64,000 bases of DNA from Flavobacteriaceae bacterium (lineage in GTDB: Bacteria > Bacteroidota > Bacteroidia > Flavobacteriales > Flavobacteriaceae): positions 19,263 to 83,262 of the forward strand of contig JAURNV010000024.1 in NCBI GenBank assembly GCA_030830005.1. Reading direction: 5' to 3'. Both the position numbers and the translations under genes were made by a program. Under the pieces are notes generated by a model. That model was not told where the DNA came from. It saw only the letters and a list, made by a program, of their open reading frames with translations, and did no database searches. Positions 25,352 through 34,517 of the stretch are shown here, piece by piece (the stretch's first letter is position 1; each line of letters begins with the position of its first letter).

Positions 25352-26721
25352 AAAATACGTCCCGGATTCAATAAGTTTTTTGGATCAATGGCTTGTTTTA
25401 AGGTTTTCATTAAAGCTATTTCCGCTTTAGATTTAGATGTATCCAAAAAGGTTTTTTTAAATAATCCTATTCCGTGTTCCGCTGAAACAGAGCCCAAATA
25501 TTTTTTTAGATTTTGATACACTACTGTTTCGATTTTTTGGCTATGGGCCAACTTATTGTCAGATTTACCAACAACCAAATGAATATTTCCATCAGCAATA
25601 TGTCCAAAAGGCAGTACCCCCTCAACAAACGAAATAGCTTCCAATTCCGCCACAATTCGTGTTATTTCAACGTCCATAATATTTACGGGTAAACTGATGT
25701 CAAAGTGTTGGGTATAGGGAAAGGGTTGCCGTAGTGCGTGGGTGTTTTCACGAATATGAAAAAGATTTTCGACTTCTCGATCCGACTGTGCCATAACAGC
25801 GTCTACTATTAATTCTGCTTCAGCAGCACTGGTAATAGCATTCTCTAATATGATGTAATCACTACCTAAATCATTCCCCAAACTCTCAATAAAAACATAA
25901 TATGAATAGGCTGAATGCATTGGAACACTACGGTCTGAAGCGGCACTAACTGCTACTTGATATGAAGATTGCCACATGAGTTCATAGGCACTTAGATTTC
26001 CAGACAATTCCCTGTCAATATGCCTTAAAAGACGTGTCACCTTTTTAAACGTATCCACGCCACACAACGCTGCATACCTTGAAGTTGGCAATTCAAAAAG
26101 ACGTAAAGACACTCTAGTAATAATACCTAGGGTACCCTCTGCGCCAATAAAAAGTTGTTTTAAGTCATAGCCCGAATTGTCTTTTATAATTTTTTTAAGT
26201 GATGAAATCACCTCACCTGTAGGTAGGACTGCCTCAATTCCTATAACCAAATTGCGGGCCATCCCATATTTTAAAACACGCATACCACCAGCATTGGTAG
26301 CAACCACTCCGCCTATTTGTGCAGAGCCTTTGGCACCAAAATGTAAGGGTAAAAAGAGTCCTTTCTCTGTAACTGCATGTATTAGGTGCTCTAAGACAGT
26401 ACCTGCTTGTGCTATAACAACTTTAGATTCTTGATCAATTTCTTCAATAGCATTCATTTTTTCTAATGAAATTACCCATTGATTAGAGGTTGTTTCAGTA
26501 GCACCGACCAAATTAGTTAGCCCACCATGCACTACAATTTCCACATCATGCTGATAACACAACGCCAAAATTTTTGACACCTGCTCTGTTGTGCTTGGCA
26601 GCAGTACTCCTTTTGCTGTTAAGGGAACATCTGTTGCCCACACGTGAGAAAAACGTGCTTTTTCAGCACCTCCGTACAGCACATTTGACGGGCCTATAAT
26701 TTTTTTAAAAGCTTCAACCAT
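25348..26721 (-). CDS. FAD-linked D-2-hydroxyacid dehydrogenase (D-2-hydroxyglutarate/D-lactate/glycolate type)
   Basis: A 457-residue flavoprotein with a PCMH-type FAD-binding domain (about 35-215, VVHGGLTNLVGAT and GGVVATNAGGMRVLKYG) and a C-terminal FAD-oxidase domain with the metal and substrate motifs GHIADGNIHLVVG (about 374-386) and SAEHGIGLFKK (about 413-423). The family oxidises D-lactate, glycolate or D-2-hydroxyglutarate. Because it faces hglS tail to tail, D-2-hydroxyglutarate to 2-oxoglutarate is the most likely reaction; this is inferred. It lies 27 bp downstream of the acetoacetyl-CoA synthetase gene and has its own -7 box. Confidence 0.88.
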   Translation of the reverse strand: MVEAFKKIIGPSNVLYGGAEKARFSHVWATDVPLTAKGVLLPSTTEQVSKILALCYQHDVEIVVHGGLTNLVGATETTSNQWVISLEKMNAIEEIDQESKVVIAQAGTVLEHLIHAVTEKGLFLPLHFGAKGSAQIGGVVATNAGGMRVLKYGMARNLVIGIEAVLPTGEVISSLKKIIKDNSGYDLKQLFIGAEGTLGIITRVSLRLFELPTSRYAALCGVDTFKKVTRLLRHIDRELSGNLSAYELMWQSSYQVAVSAASDRSVPMHSAYSYYVFIESLGNDLGSDYIILENAITSAAEAELIVDAVMAQSDREVENLFHIRENTHALRQPFPYTQHFDISLPVNIMDVEITRIVAELEAISFVEGVLPFGHIADGNIHLVVGKSDNKLAHSQKIETVVYQNLKKYLGSVSAEHGIGLFKKTFLDTSKSKAEIALMKTLKQAIDPKNLLNPGRIF

Positions 26722-26739
26722 TGATTAGCAATTATCATT

Positions 26740-26747
26740 CAAATATA
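26740..26747 (-). promoter_or_regulatory. -7 promoter box of the FAD dehydrogenase gene
   Basis: The minus strand reads TATATTTG, a perfect TAnnTTTG box between the acetoacetyl-CoA synthetase stop and the dehydrogenase ATG, ending 18 nt before the start. The two same-strand genes may therefore be transcribed separately as well as together. Confidence 0.5.
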
Positions 26748-26748
26748 T

Positions 26749-28614
26749 TCAACCAAATGCTTCTAAAAACCATTGCATCGCATTAGGATTTTTGAGTGCA
26801 TCTAGTGAAACTACGTCTTCAATTTTTTCACCCAGCAAAACACGTTTAACAGGTATTTCTACTTTTTTTCCACTTATAGTATATGGAATTTCTGGGGCAT
26901 GAAAGATAACATCAGGCACATGGCGTGGAGAACACATTTTTCTAATATGTGCTTTTATTTGCACTTCGTCAAATTCTTTATCCGATTGAATAAAAAGCAT
27001 AAGCCTGTCTTGAGACTTATCATGTAAATGAATTACTAGACTATCGTCTATACCACAGAATAGCTCAAGTGCTGCGTATAATTCTGCTGTGCCTATTCGT
27101 ACGCCGTGGCGGTTTAGGGTAGCATCGGATCGCCCATAAATAATAATACCTCCATTTTCGGTGCTGGATGCCCAATCACCATGATTCCAAACAGCGTTGA
27201 ATTTCATAAAATAACTTTGTTGATAGCGCTCAAATGATGGATCGTCAACCAAGCTAATAGGCATTGCTAAAAAAGGCGCACTTAGCACCAATTCCCCTGC
27301 AGAATTTTTAATCTCCTCTCCATCTTCATTCCAAATTTCAACAGGAGCTCCTAACATTTTACATTGTAATTCACCCGGATAAACGGGTAAATCAGGATGT
27401 CCCCCTACAAAAGCAGTACACACATCTGTACCCCCACTCAATGAAATAATTTGTGTTTTTGGAAATTGCTGTTGCAAATTCCTGCACACCGTTGCCGAAA
27501 GGGGTGAGCCAGTAGAACCTATTGTTTTAAGAAATGAAAAATCGGTTTTGGATAAAAACAAAGAGTTACTCTCCATTTGCTGCTGAAAATAAACCGCCCC
27601 TCCACCAAAATGATGAATACCTGCGCGAAAAGCAAATTGCCATAAAGCATCTGGGGTTGGGTGAGTTGGTCCATCAGCATATAAACAAAGTGATGCCCCA
27701 CAAAGTAAGCTACTAAGCGCATAGTTCCACATCATCCAACCTGTTGTAGAGTACCAAAAATAACGATCCCCTTCACACACATTTTGATGTAACACTAACG
27801 CTTTTAAGTGTTCTAAAAGCATGTGCCCAGTACCGTGAACAATGGCTTTGGGCTTACCGGTAGTCCCAGAGGAAAAAAGTGTCCAAATGGGTGAGGAAAA
27901 AGGAACAGGAGTAAAAATAATATCGCTTACCGTTTTGGGCGCATCATCAAAAATGGTATGATTGTCTAAAAAAAGGGTTGCTTTAATTGAGGGAACGTTA
28001 TGAACAATTTCTGCAATTTTTTGAGAAGTGTCAAATGATTTTCCTCCATAAGAATACTGCTTATGTGCAAAAAGTACTTTGGGGTTGAGTTGGGCAAAAC
28101 GCTCACAAACAGTGTGGGTGCCAAAATCGGGCGAACATGAAGACCATACAGCACCCATGGCATTTGTCGCCAAAAATGCAGCTATGGTCTCGGGGCTATT
28201 GATGCCGTAGCAAACCACATAATCCCCTTGACTTACTCCCCGATCTTTAAGATATTGCTGCAACACAACCGTTTTTGCTATTAATTGCGTCCAACTTATT
28301 TCAGTATATCCATTCTCGGATTGATATACAAGGGCAGAACGTTTGGGCGTTGCATTTCTAAAAATGTGATGGGCATAGTTGAGGTGAGCTCCGCTAAACC
28401 ATTTTGTTTGCCAAAAGGGCGTGACAGGTTCAAATACCGCTGTGTAGGGCATATCAAAATCTATGGAAAAAAACGCGGCGATGCTCTCCCAAAATGCCGC
28501 TTGTTGCGATATACTCCATTGGTGTAATGACGCATAATCGGAAAAGGAGAGATCGTAAGACGTCTCCAAAAAAGTAGTGTACTCACTAAACTTTGAAGTG
28601 CTTTTGGGTTGCAT
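26749..28614 (-). CDS. Acetoacetyl-CoA synthetase
   Basis: A 621-residue acyl-CoA synthetase of the ANL superfamily that activates acetoacetate with ATP and CoA. It shows the acetyl-CoA-synthetase-type N-terminal cap, WFSGAHLNYAHH (about 72-83), the P-loop FSSGTTGKPKAIVHG (about 252-266), the adenine-binding SLSGGTD region, GRSDATLNRHGVRIG, and the C-terminal catalytic lysine in YTISGKKVEIPVKR. GVRIGTAELY and the overall length fit acetoacetate--CoA ligase rather than Acs. Acetoacetate is an end product of leucine, phenylalanine and lysine degradation, which suits the neighbouring catabolic genes. Confidence 0.93.
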   Translation of the reverse strand: MQPKSTSKFSEYTTFLETSYDLSFSDYASLHQWSISQQAAFWESIAAFFSIDFDMPYTAVFEPVTPFWQTKWFSGAHLNYAHHIFRNATPKRSALVYQSENGYTEISWTQLIAKTVVLQQYLKDRGVSQGDYVVCYGINSPETIAAFLATNAMGAVWSSCSPDFGTHTVCERFAQLNPKVLFAHKQYSYGGKSFDTSQKIAEIVHNVPSIKATLFLDNHTIFDDAPKTVSDIIFTPVPFSSPIWTLFSSGTTGKPKAIVHGTGHMLLEHLKALVLHQNVCEGDRYFWYSTTGWMMWNYALSSLLCGASLCLYADGPTHPTPDALWQFAFRAGIHHFGGGAVYFQQQMESNSLFLSKTDFSFLKTIGSTGSPLSATVCRNLQQQFPKTQIISLSGGTDVCTAFVGGHPDLPVYPGELQCKMLGAPVEIWNEDGEEIKNSAGELVLSAPFLAMPISLVDDPSFERYQQSYFMKFNAVWNHGDWASSTENGGIIIYGRSDATLNRHGVRIGTAELYAALELFCGIDDSLVIHLHDKSQDRLMLFIQSDKEFDEVQIKAHIRKMCSPRHVPDVIFHAPEIPYTISGKKVEIPVKRVLLGEKIEDVVSLDALKNPNAMQWFLEAFG

Positions 28615-28646
28615 AGCCGTAAGATACGACGTTCTTTCAAATTATG

Positions 28647-28654
28647 TATTTTAG
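28647..28654 (+). promoter_or_regulatory. Near-consensus -7 box of the ASCH gene
   Basis: TATTTTAG differs by one base from TAnnTTTG and ends 3 nt before the ATG at 28658, so the mRNA would start near the start codon. Confidence 0.4.
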
Positions 28655-28657
28655 GCT

Positions 28658-29131
28658 ATGCAATTACCGAATCCATCTGTAGCCAAGTTATGGGCAAACT
28701 TTGTTCAGCAGTACCCAAAATATAAAAATACCCCAATACCAAATCACTTTTACTTTTGCGATAATGAGCAAGATGCCAACACTTGTGCTGATCTGGTGGT
28801 AAAAAAAATAAAACAAGCAACAGCTACTTCTTTGTGGTGGTATGAATATCATGGCGAGCCCAGACCAAATATTGGAGATTTATATATCGTAACCGATTGG
28901 GAGGGCTCCGCAAAAGCCATTATCGAACTTATCGCAATCACACATATCCCTTTTAATGAAGTCGGTGCGGACTTTGCAGAAGCCGAAGGAGAAGGAGATA
29001 AAAGTTTGGGCTATTGGCGAAAGGTGCATAAGGCTTATTACCAAAGAGAAATGGAAGCTGTTGGTGCACGATTTAAAGAAAACATGATGATTTCGTGTGA
29101 GCGCTTTAGAACGGTATACGCACTTCCGTAA
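28658..29131 (+). CDS. ASCH domain protein
   Basis: A 157-residue cytoplasmic protein with the ASCH fold (PUA-like beta-barrel). The family marks are TATSLWWYEY (about 54-63), IGDLYIVTDWEG (about 72-83), and the acidic AEGEGDKSLGYWRKVH (about 109-124). ASCH proteins are thought to bind RNA or to hydrolyse modified nucleosides (YqfB-like amidohydrolase activity on N4-acetylcytidine). This one is of the longer YhfF-like type and its substrate is unknown. It is divergent from acetoacetyl-CoA synthetase with only 43 bp between starts. Confidence 0.85.
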   Translation: MQLPNPSVAKLWANFVQQYPKYKNTPIPNHFYFCDNEQDANTCADLVVKKIKQATATSLWWYEYHGEPRPNIGDLYIVTDWEGSAKAIIELIAITHIPFNEVGADFAEAEGEGDKSLGYWRKVHKAYYQREMEAVGARFKENMMISCERFRTVYALP

Positions 29132-29196
29132 GGCATGTTTAACTCAACCGTAGTGGGTTAATTTTCCGTGTTTATTAGCTTACTCATGCTGTTAAA

Positions 29197-29748
29197 TTAC
29201 TTTTCAAGAAAGTTTTTTATTTCTTTTTCATTAGAAAATTTTAATGAATTGTACTTTTCACTATTCCCTTTTTGAATTGATAATGTTTCCCATTTTTCAC
29301 CACATATTACTTTACCAATCATTACAATTTGTCCAATATGGTATGAATAATGACAGAGTTGTCTATTAATGCATTCCATCACTGTATGACCTTCGTTTCT
29401 TATAAAACTAATTTTATTTAAATCTTCATTTGAGAGGTTTTCAAGGGTGTCAAACAACACTTTCCATCCTTTATTCCAAACATTCATTAGTTCAGGTTTA
29501 GTTTTAATGGTGTCTATGAACTCATCATCCCTATTCCTCCATTCCTTTTCTCCGTCTGAGTTTAAAAAATCACTCCATCTGGAAACCATATTACCACTTA
29601 AGTGTTTAACTATTGTGTTGATACTATTAACTTCAGAGTTTGATTTAAAAGAAAGTTGGGTTTCAGGAATTTGCTCAATCGTTTTTTCTCCTAATTCTTT
29701 ATAATACTTAAACTGTAATATTGACGACTTTAAAAATGAACTATCCAT
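29197..29748 (-). CDS. DinB-like/DUF1572 metal-binding protein
   Basis: A 183-residue four-helix DinB-fold protein with the three-histidine metal site expected for the family: His49 in VKHLSGN, and His133 and His137 in LCHYSYHIGQ. The DUF1572 subgroup is close. DinB-family enzymes include thiol transferases such as bacillithiol and mycothiol S-transferases and proteins of unknown role. Its coding sequence is visibly more AT-rich than that of the flanking genes, which may mark recent acquisition. It stands alone, 62 bp downstream of the glmS stop, with no perfect -7 box. Confidence 0.85.
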   Translation of the reverse strand: MDSSFLKSSILQFKYYKELGEKTIEQIPETQLSFKSNSEVNSINTIVKHLSGNMVSRWSDFLNSDGEKEWRNRDDEFIDTIKTKPELMNVWNKGWKVLFDTLENLSNEDLNKISFIRNEGHTVMECINRQLCHYSYHIGQIVMIGKVICGEKWETLSIQKGNSEKYNSLKFSNEKEIKNFLEK

Positions 29749-29810
29749 TTCTTAAAATTATAAAACAATTATTACTTATTTAATGATGTAAGAATAACGA
29801 ATACGTAATC

Positions 29811-31655
29811 CTACTCCACCGTAACGGACTTTGCTAGATTTCGAGGTTGATCAACATTACACCCTCGCATAATGGCAATATAATATGAAAGCAACTGTAG
29901 CGGAATGCTTGATAAAATGGGCACTAAAGCTTCGGTAACTTCAGGAATTTCAATAACGTGATCTGAGAGTGTTTTTACACTTTCGTCCCCCTTGGTTACT
30001 ATTGAAATAATTTTAGCATTTCGAGATTTTATCTCTTGGATATTGCTAACAATTTTTTCGTAATGTCCTTTGTTTGTGGCAATTACCACCACAGGCATAT
30101 TCTCGTCTATCAGGGCAATGGGGCCGTGCTTCATCTCGGCAGCGGGATACCCTTCGGCATGAATGTAGGATATCTCTTTCAGCTTTAACGCCCCCTCAAG
30201 TGCTGCAGGAAAATTATATCCCCTACCCAAATACAAAAAGTTTGCAGCATCTTTATACTCTTCTGCAATCGCTTTAATTTGATTGGCAAATTTGAGCAGG
30301 TTTCCAATCTGTTTTGGAAGTTCTACCAAGTGTCGTGCCACTCGGTCAAAAGCTTCTTTGGAAATGGTACCTCTAAGCTGACCCAACCGAAGACCCATCA
30401 TCGTGATTACAGTAAGCTGGGTAGTAAATGCCTTAGTTGAGGCTACTCCAATTTCTGGACCCGCGTGGGTATAGGCTCCCGAATGGGTTTCGCGTGCAAT
30501 AGACGACCCTACCACATTACAAATCCCAAAGACAAATGCCCCTTTTTCTTTAGCAAGTTTTACAGCGGCTAAAGTATCTGCCGTTTCGCCCGATTGCGAA
30601 ATGGCAATAACAACATCGCCTTTGTTTATAACGGGATTACGGTACCGGAATTCTGAAGCGTACTCAACTTCTACAGGGATGCGCGCAGCATCCTCAAACA
30701 AGTATTCCGCCACTAAACCTGCGTGCCATGAAGTTCCGCACGCTACAATAGTGATGCGGTCAACATTTTTAAAAACATCTAGGTGTTGTTCGATACCAGA
30801 AATATTAATTTGCTGTTCTTCAACAAACAAACGTCCCCTAAATGTGTCCAAAATAGCGTTGGGTTGCTCGTGAATTTCTTTCAACATAAAATGCTCAAAT
30901 CCACCTTTTTCAATTTTCTCTAAGGAAAGTTGAATTTCCTGTATGTTAGGTGTGAGTGCTTCGCCACCTACAATAGAATACATTCTAAATCCTTTTTTTC
31001 TTGAAATTACTGCCATTTCATTGTCTTCGAGGTAAATGGTTCGATTGGTATATTCAATAAATGGAGAAGCATCTGAAGCAATAAAATACTCGTCCTTTCC
31101 AATTCCTATAGCCAAGGGGCTTCCCAATTTGGCAACCACTATTTCATTTGGTCTCTCAACATCAAAAACTGCTATGGCATAGGCGCCAACTACCTGCGAA
31201 AGTGAAATTTGCACAGCCTCGCCAATTTTAACCCCTTGAGAAAGTTTTATGTATTCGATAAGATTGACCAATACTTCAGTGTCAGTATCTGAAGAAAATG
31301 TAAATCCATTTTCCGTAAGAATTTTTTTAATGGAGGCGTAATTTTCGATAATTCCGTTGTGGACTATGGAGATTTTTCCAGAATTTGAGGTATGTGGGTG
31401 TGCGTTTACATCTGATGGAACTCCATGAGTTGCCCAGCGTGTATGACCCAGACCAAGCGTTGCTCCAGCTGAGGCGTGCGTTGAAGCAAGTTTTTCCAAG
31501 TCGGTAACTTTACCTTTAGTTTTTAAAACATGAGCAGCGCCGCCAAAAAGAGTAATTCCCGCACTATCATACCCTCTGTATTCTAAGCGTTTAAGCCCTT
31601 TTATTATAACAGGATAGGCATCTCTTTGTCCAATATATCCTACAATTCCACACAT
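29811..31655 (-). CDS. glmS: Glutamine--fructose-6-phosphate aminotransferase (isomerizing)
   Basis: GlmS makes glucosamine 6-phosphate from fructose 6-phosphate and glutamine, the first step to UDP-GlcNAc for peptidoglycan and lipid A. The 614-residue protein has the N-terminal glutaminase domain with nucleophile Cys2 (CGIVGYIGQRDA) and RLEYRGYDSAGI, and two SIS sugar-isomerase domains (about 285-420 and 455-605, with ACGTSWHAGL, SQSGETADT and the terminal KSVTVE). No ribozyme-like leader was seen: the 5' region to the promoter is only about 30 nt. Confidence 0.98.
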   Translation of the reverse strand: MCGIVGYIGQRDAYPVIIKGLKRLEYRGYDSAGITLFGGAAHVLKTKGKVTDLEKLASTHASAGATLGLGHTRWATHGVPSDVNAHPHTSNSGKISIVHNGIIENYASIKKILTENGFTFSSDTDTEVLVNLIEYIKLSQGVKIGEAVQISLSQVVGAYAIAVFDVERPNEIVVAKLGSPLAIGIGKDEYFIASDASPFIEYTNRTIYLEDNEMAVISRKKGFRMYSIVGGEALTPNIQEIQLSLEKIEKGGFEHFMLKEIHEQPNAILDTFRGRLFVEEQQINISGIEQHLDVFKNVDRITIVACGTSWHAGLVAEYLFEDAARIPVEVEYASEFRYRNPVINKGDVVIAISQSGETADTLAAVKLAKEKGAFVFGICNVVGSSIARETHSGAYTHAGPEIGVASTKAFTTQLTVITMMGLRLGQLRGTISKEAFDRVARHLVELPKQIGNLLKFANQIKAIAEEYKDAANFLYLGRGYNFPAALEGALKLKEISYIHAEGYPAAEMKHGPIALIDENMPVVVIATNKGHYEKIVSNIQEIKSRNAKIISIVTKGDESVKTLSDHVIEIPEVTEALVPILSSIPLQLLSYYIAIMRGCNVDQPRNLAKSVTVE

Positions 31656-31692
31656 AAGCTCTAGACTGAGTATTTGTTAAACTTAATTGTTA

Positions 31693-31700
31693 CAAAGATA
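31693..31700 (-). promoter_or_regulatory. -7 promoter box of glmS
   Basis: The minus strand reads TATCTTTG, a perfect box ending 37 nt before the glmS ATG. A TTG lies 15 nt upstream of it, slightly close for a -33 element. Confidence 0.55.
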
Positions 31701-31789
31701 TTGTAATATTATTACCAACATCGAGATCTTTACTTTTGCTTCTATTTATTTAAAAACCCAAGGTAACCTTTCCCGTTTTTGAAAACAAA

Positions 31790-31818
31790 AAAATCCCGAT
31801 GCAGTGCATCGGGATTTT
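31790..31818 (-). terminator. Rho-independent terminator behind tRNA-Val
   Basis: A perfect 14-bp inverted repeat around a single central base, with core ATCCCGATGCA. On the minus strand it is followed by seven T, 8 nt downstream of the tRNA-Val 3' end. It separates the tRNA from glmS. It also has T-rich sequence on the plus side and may work in both directions. Confidence 0.88.
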
Positions 31819-31825
31819 GTTTGAG

Positions 31826-31900
31826 TGGGCGCGAAGGGATTCGAACCCCTGACCCCTTGGGTGTAAACCAAGTGCTCTGAACCAACTGAGCTACGCGCCC
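31826..31900 (-). tRNA. tRNA-Val (anticodon TAC)
   Basis: The minus strand folds into a full cloverleaf: acceptor GGGCGCG with CGCGCCC, D arm GCTC with GAGC, anticodon arm CTTGG-TTTACAC-CCAAG with anticodon TAC, and T arm with TTCGAAT. The discriminator base is A and the 3' CCA is not encoded. It has its own -7 box upstream and a strong terminator downstream. Confidence 0.97.
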
Positions 31901-31909
31901 CAAAGGGTG

Positions 31910-31917
31910 CAAATATA
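31910..31917 (-). promoter_or_regulatory. -7 promoter box of tRNA-Val
   Basis: The minus strand reads TATATTTG, a perfect box ending 9 nt before the tRNA 5' end. TTTTTG lies 16 nt upstream as a possible -33 element. Confidence 0.6.
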
Positions 31918-31959
31918 TAAAAATACATTTGTTCAAAAATTACTTTTTTTGGCATTTTT

Positions 31960-33168
31960 TTACGGCAATATTTCCGCAACAACAAAGAGACTACCTCCCA
32001 CATAAATTGTGTCATCTTTTGAGGCAACAGACTTGGCTTTGGCTAATGCACGCCTTACACTTGTATGAGTACTATACGTAAATCCCCAAGACTTAAACGC
32101 CGATGCTAAGGCACCTACATCCAAGGCTCTTGGAACATTTGCAGCGCATAAATAATACGTTGCCGTAGCGGGAAGTAGAGGCAGGATATCTTCTATTCCC
32201 TTGTCATTTACTACACCAAAAACAATATGCAAGTGATTGAATTTTAGGGAATTAAGCTGAGTGAATACAATTTTAAGTCCTGCTGTATTATGTGCGACAT
32301 CAGCAATAATTTTTGGATTTTCGGCCAAAATTTCCCATCGGCCACGAAGTCCCGTATTAGCTACAACACGTTGTAATCCTTGTTTTATTTGCAAGTCTGA
32401 TACAGCAAGTTGCGTCAAGGCTTTAAGTAAAGAAACCACCCCATTGATGTTTTGTTGCTGATAGTCCCCCAACAAATCGGTAGTGTAGTTATGCGATGAG
32501 GCAAAAAGAAGCGGTGCATCATTTTGATGGGCGATTTCCTCAAAAACGGGAAGAGTTTCGGCGTCTTTTTCTACTACCACAACGGGTGTATTAGGCTTGA
32601 TTATTCCTGCTTTCTCACGGGCGATGGAGGCTCGTGTATTTCCCAAAAATTGCTGATGATCTAATGCGATATTGGTAATCAAACATCCTTCTGGAAGAAT
32701 AACATTAGTAGCGTCTAATCTGCCACCAAGACCCACTTCAATAACAGCTATATCTACCTGTTGTTTAGCAAAATAATCAACTGCCAGTCCCAAAGTCATT
32801 TCAAAAAAGGAACATTGATGCTTATCAAAGAAATTACCGTGTTCTGTCACAAACGCTACCACCTCTTTCTCGGAAATAGGCGTTCCATTTAAGCGTATGC
32901 GTTCCCTAAAATCTTTTAAATGTGGAGAAGTATAGAGTCCAACCTTTAAACCTGTTTCTTGTAAGATAGAGGCAAGCATATGCGAAGAAGATCCTTTACC
33001 GTTAGTACCCGCAACGTGAAGGCTTTTAAACTTGTGTTGTGGATTTCCCAAATACGTGACCAATTCTGTAACGCGGTCTAAATTTGGATTCAGGGCAGCG
33101 GCACCAACCCGTTGATACATGGGAAGTCGGGCATACAGCCAATGTAGTGTGGCTGCATAATCCATCAT
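31960..33168 (-). CDS. folC: Bifunctional folylpolyglutamate/dihydrofolate synthase
   Basis: FolC adds glutamate to dihydropteroate and to reduced folates. The 402-residue Mur-ligase-like protein has the P-loop GTNGKGSSSHML (about 54-65), LYTSPHL (about 78-84) and VIEVGLGGRLDATN (about 140-153), followed by the C-terminal Mur-ligase domain (HNTAGLK near 292). The first two codons are both ATG. The nhaD stop TGA overlaps the first ATG, so translation is likely coupled to the upstream antiporter gene. Confidence 0.96.
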   Translation of the reverse strand: MMDYAATLHWLYARLPMYQRVGAAALNPNLDRVTELVTYLGNPQHKFKSLHVAGTNGKGSSSHMLASILQETGLKVGLYTSPHLKDFRERIRLNGTPISEKEVVAFVTEHGNFFDKHQCSFFEMTLGLAVDYFAKQQVDIAVIEVGLGGRLDATNVILPEGCLITNIALDHQQFLGNTRASIAREKAGIIKPNTPVVVVEKDAETLPVFEEIAHQNDAPLLFASSHNYTTDLLGDYQQQNINGVVSLLKALTQLAVSDLQIKQGLQRVVANTGLRGRWEILAENPKIIADVAHNTAGLKIVFTQLNSLKFNHLHIVFGVVNDKGIEDILPLLPATATYYLCAANVPRALDVGALASAFKSWGFTYSTHTSVRRALAKAKSVASKDDTIYVGGSLFVVAEILP

Positions 33169-34490
33169 ACAAATAAATAATCACGCATCAACATGAATAT
33201 AGCATAACCCGATACAAATCCGACAAGAGCCAAAATAGTAATGTTTTTTAGGTACCAAAAAAAGTTGATTTTTTCCATACCCATCGCAACAACGCCAGCG
33301 GCAGAACCAAATATCAACATGCTTCCACCTGTACCTGCAGCAAAAGCAATAGCATGCCAAAGTGGATTGTCAATTCCTTCCGAAAACATTCCCATACTTG
33401 CTGCTACCAATGGCACATTGTCAATAACAGCCGAACCAGAACCTAACAAAGCAACCACTACATCCATATTTGGAAAAGTAGCCGTTAGGTCTTGAGCAAA
33501 ATTAAACAACAACCCCAATGACTCTAGGGCAGCAACTGCCATTAAAATTCCTAAGAAAAATAAAATGCTTGGTAGTTCAATTTTAGTTAAGGCCGCGTGT
33601 ACTGGACCATGAGAGCTATGGGCATCAGACACCTTATCTATGTTTGACATAGAAAATTTAGAGCTACTGTAAATTTCAGCAAATGTAGCCACCACTGCTA
33701 ACGAAAGCATCATACCCATGTAGGGTGGTAGATGGGTTATTGTTTTAAATACAGGAACAAACAAAATAGCACTCAAGCCTAAATATAACATGGTTGCACC
33801 ATAAGGCTTTTTGGCAACATCGCCTTTAAAAACATCTATAGTCCCTCTAAAAGCCTTAAATCGACTAGCAATAAGCGTAGGAATTACCATACACACAAGC
33901 GAAGGAATTAGTAGGTACTTAATAAGTTCTGGTGTGGTAACTTTTTTACCAATCCAAAGCATTGTAGTTGTTACATCACCAATAGGAGACCAAGCACCAC
34001 CTGCATTAGCTGCAATAATAATAAGTCCAGCAAACCAGAGTCGGGTATTACGGTCCTGGACAACCTTTTGTAAAATAGTGATTAGAACAATAGTTGCCGT
34101 TAGGTTGTCAATTATTGCAGACAAGATAAACGCCAAAATCGAGAAGATCCAAAGTAATTTTACCTTTTTGCGAGTTTGAATAAACCCTTTAATTGTTGCA
34201 AATCCATCAAAATAATCAATGATTTCAACAATGGTCATAGCACCTAAAAGAAAAACTAATATTTCGGCTGTTTTTCCCAAATGATGTAAAAGAATTTCAT
34301 CTAAATGTGTTTGGTGTAAACTTCTAGAAGCCGTATCGACATCAAATACCGTAAGATGACCTAGAGCAATTAGCGCCCATAATATTGCCATCATAGCAAG
34401 AGCAGGGATAAGTTTGTCTATTTTTAAATTGTGCTCAAGGGTTATAGACAAGTATCCTAAAAAAAATACGATAAGAATTAAGGTTTCCAT
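33165..34490 (-). CDS. nhaD: Na+/H+ antiporter NhaD
   Basis: An approximately 441-residue integral membrane protein with about 11-12 helices, of the NhaD/ion transporter superfamily. Marks include SAIIDNLTATIVL (an acidic residue in a membrane helix) and GGAWSPIGDVTTTMLW in the first half, and GSGSAVIDNVPLVAASMG and AAGTGGSMLIFGSAAGV in the second half. It exports sodium in exchange for protons in salt-loving bacteria, which agrees with a marine host. The ATG at 34490 (METLILIVFFLGY) is preferred over the open frame to 34520, which runs into the -7 box. The stop overlaps the folC start. Confidence 0.95.
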   Translation of the reverse strand: METLILIVFFLGYLSITLEHNLKIDKLIPALAMMAILWALIALGHLTVFDVDTASRSLHQTHLDEILLHHLGKTAEILVFLLGAMTIVEIIDYFDGFATIKGFIQTRKKVKLLWIFSILAFILSAIIDNLTATIVLITILQKVVQDRNTRLWFAGLIIIAANAGGAWSPIGDVTTTMLWIGKKVTTPELIKYLLIPSLVCMVIPTLIASRFKAFRGTIDVFKGDVAKKPYGATMLYLGLSAILFVPVFKTITHLPPYMGMMLSLAVVATFAEIYSSSKFSMSNIDKVSDAHSSHGPVHAALTKIELPSILFFLGILMAVAALESLGLLFNFAQDLTATFPNMDVVVALLGSGSAVIDNVPLVAASMGMFSEGIDNPLWHAIAFAAGTGGSMLIFGSAAGVVAMGMEKINFFWYLKNITILALVGFVSGYAIFMLMRDYLFV

Positions 34491-34517
34491 GGTACTGATT
34501 TGTAAATTTAGCAAGAA

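Noticed and set aside
31656..31700. glmS ribozyme upstream of glmS
   Set aside because: The leader is only about 30-40 nt, with no ribozyme fold, and this ribozyme class is known from Firmicutes-type genomes.
31742..32027. Minus-strand reading frames of 64 and 93 residues across tRNA-Val
   Set aside because: They are translations of the tRNA gene and its terminator (for example GSGVRIPSRP) with no protein family, promoter or conservation.
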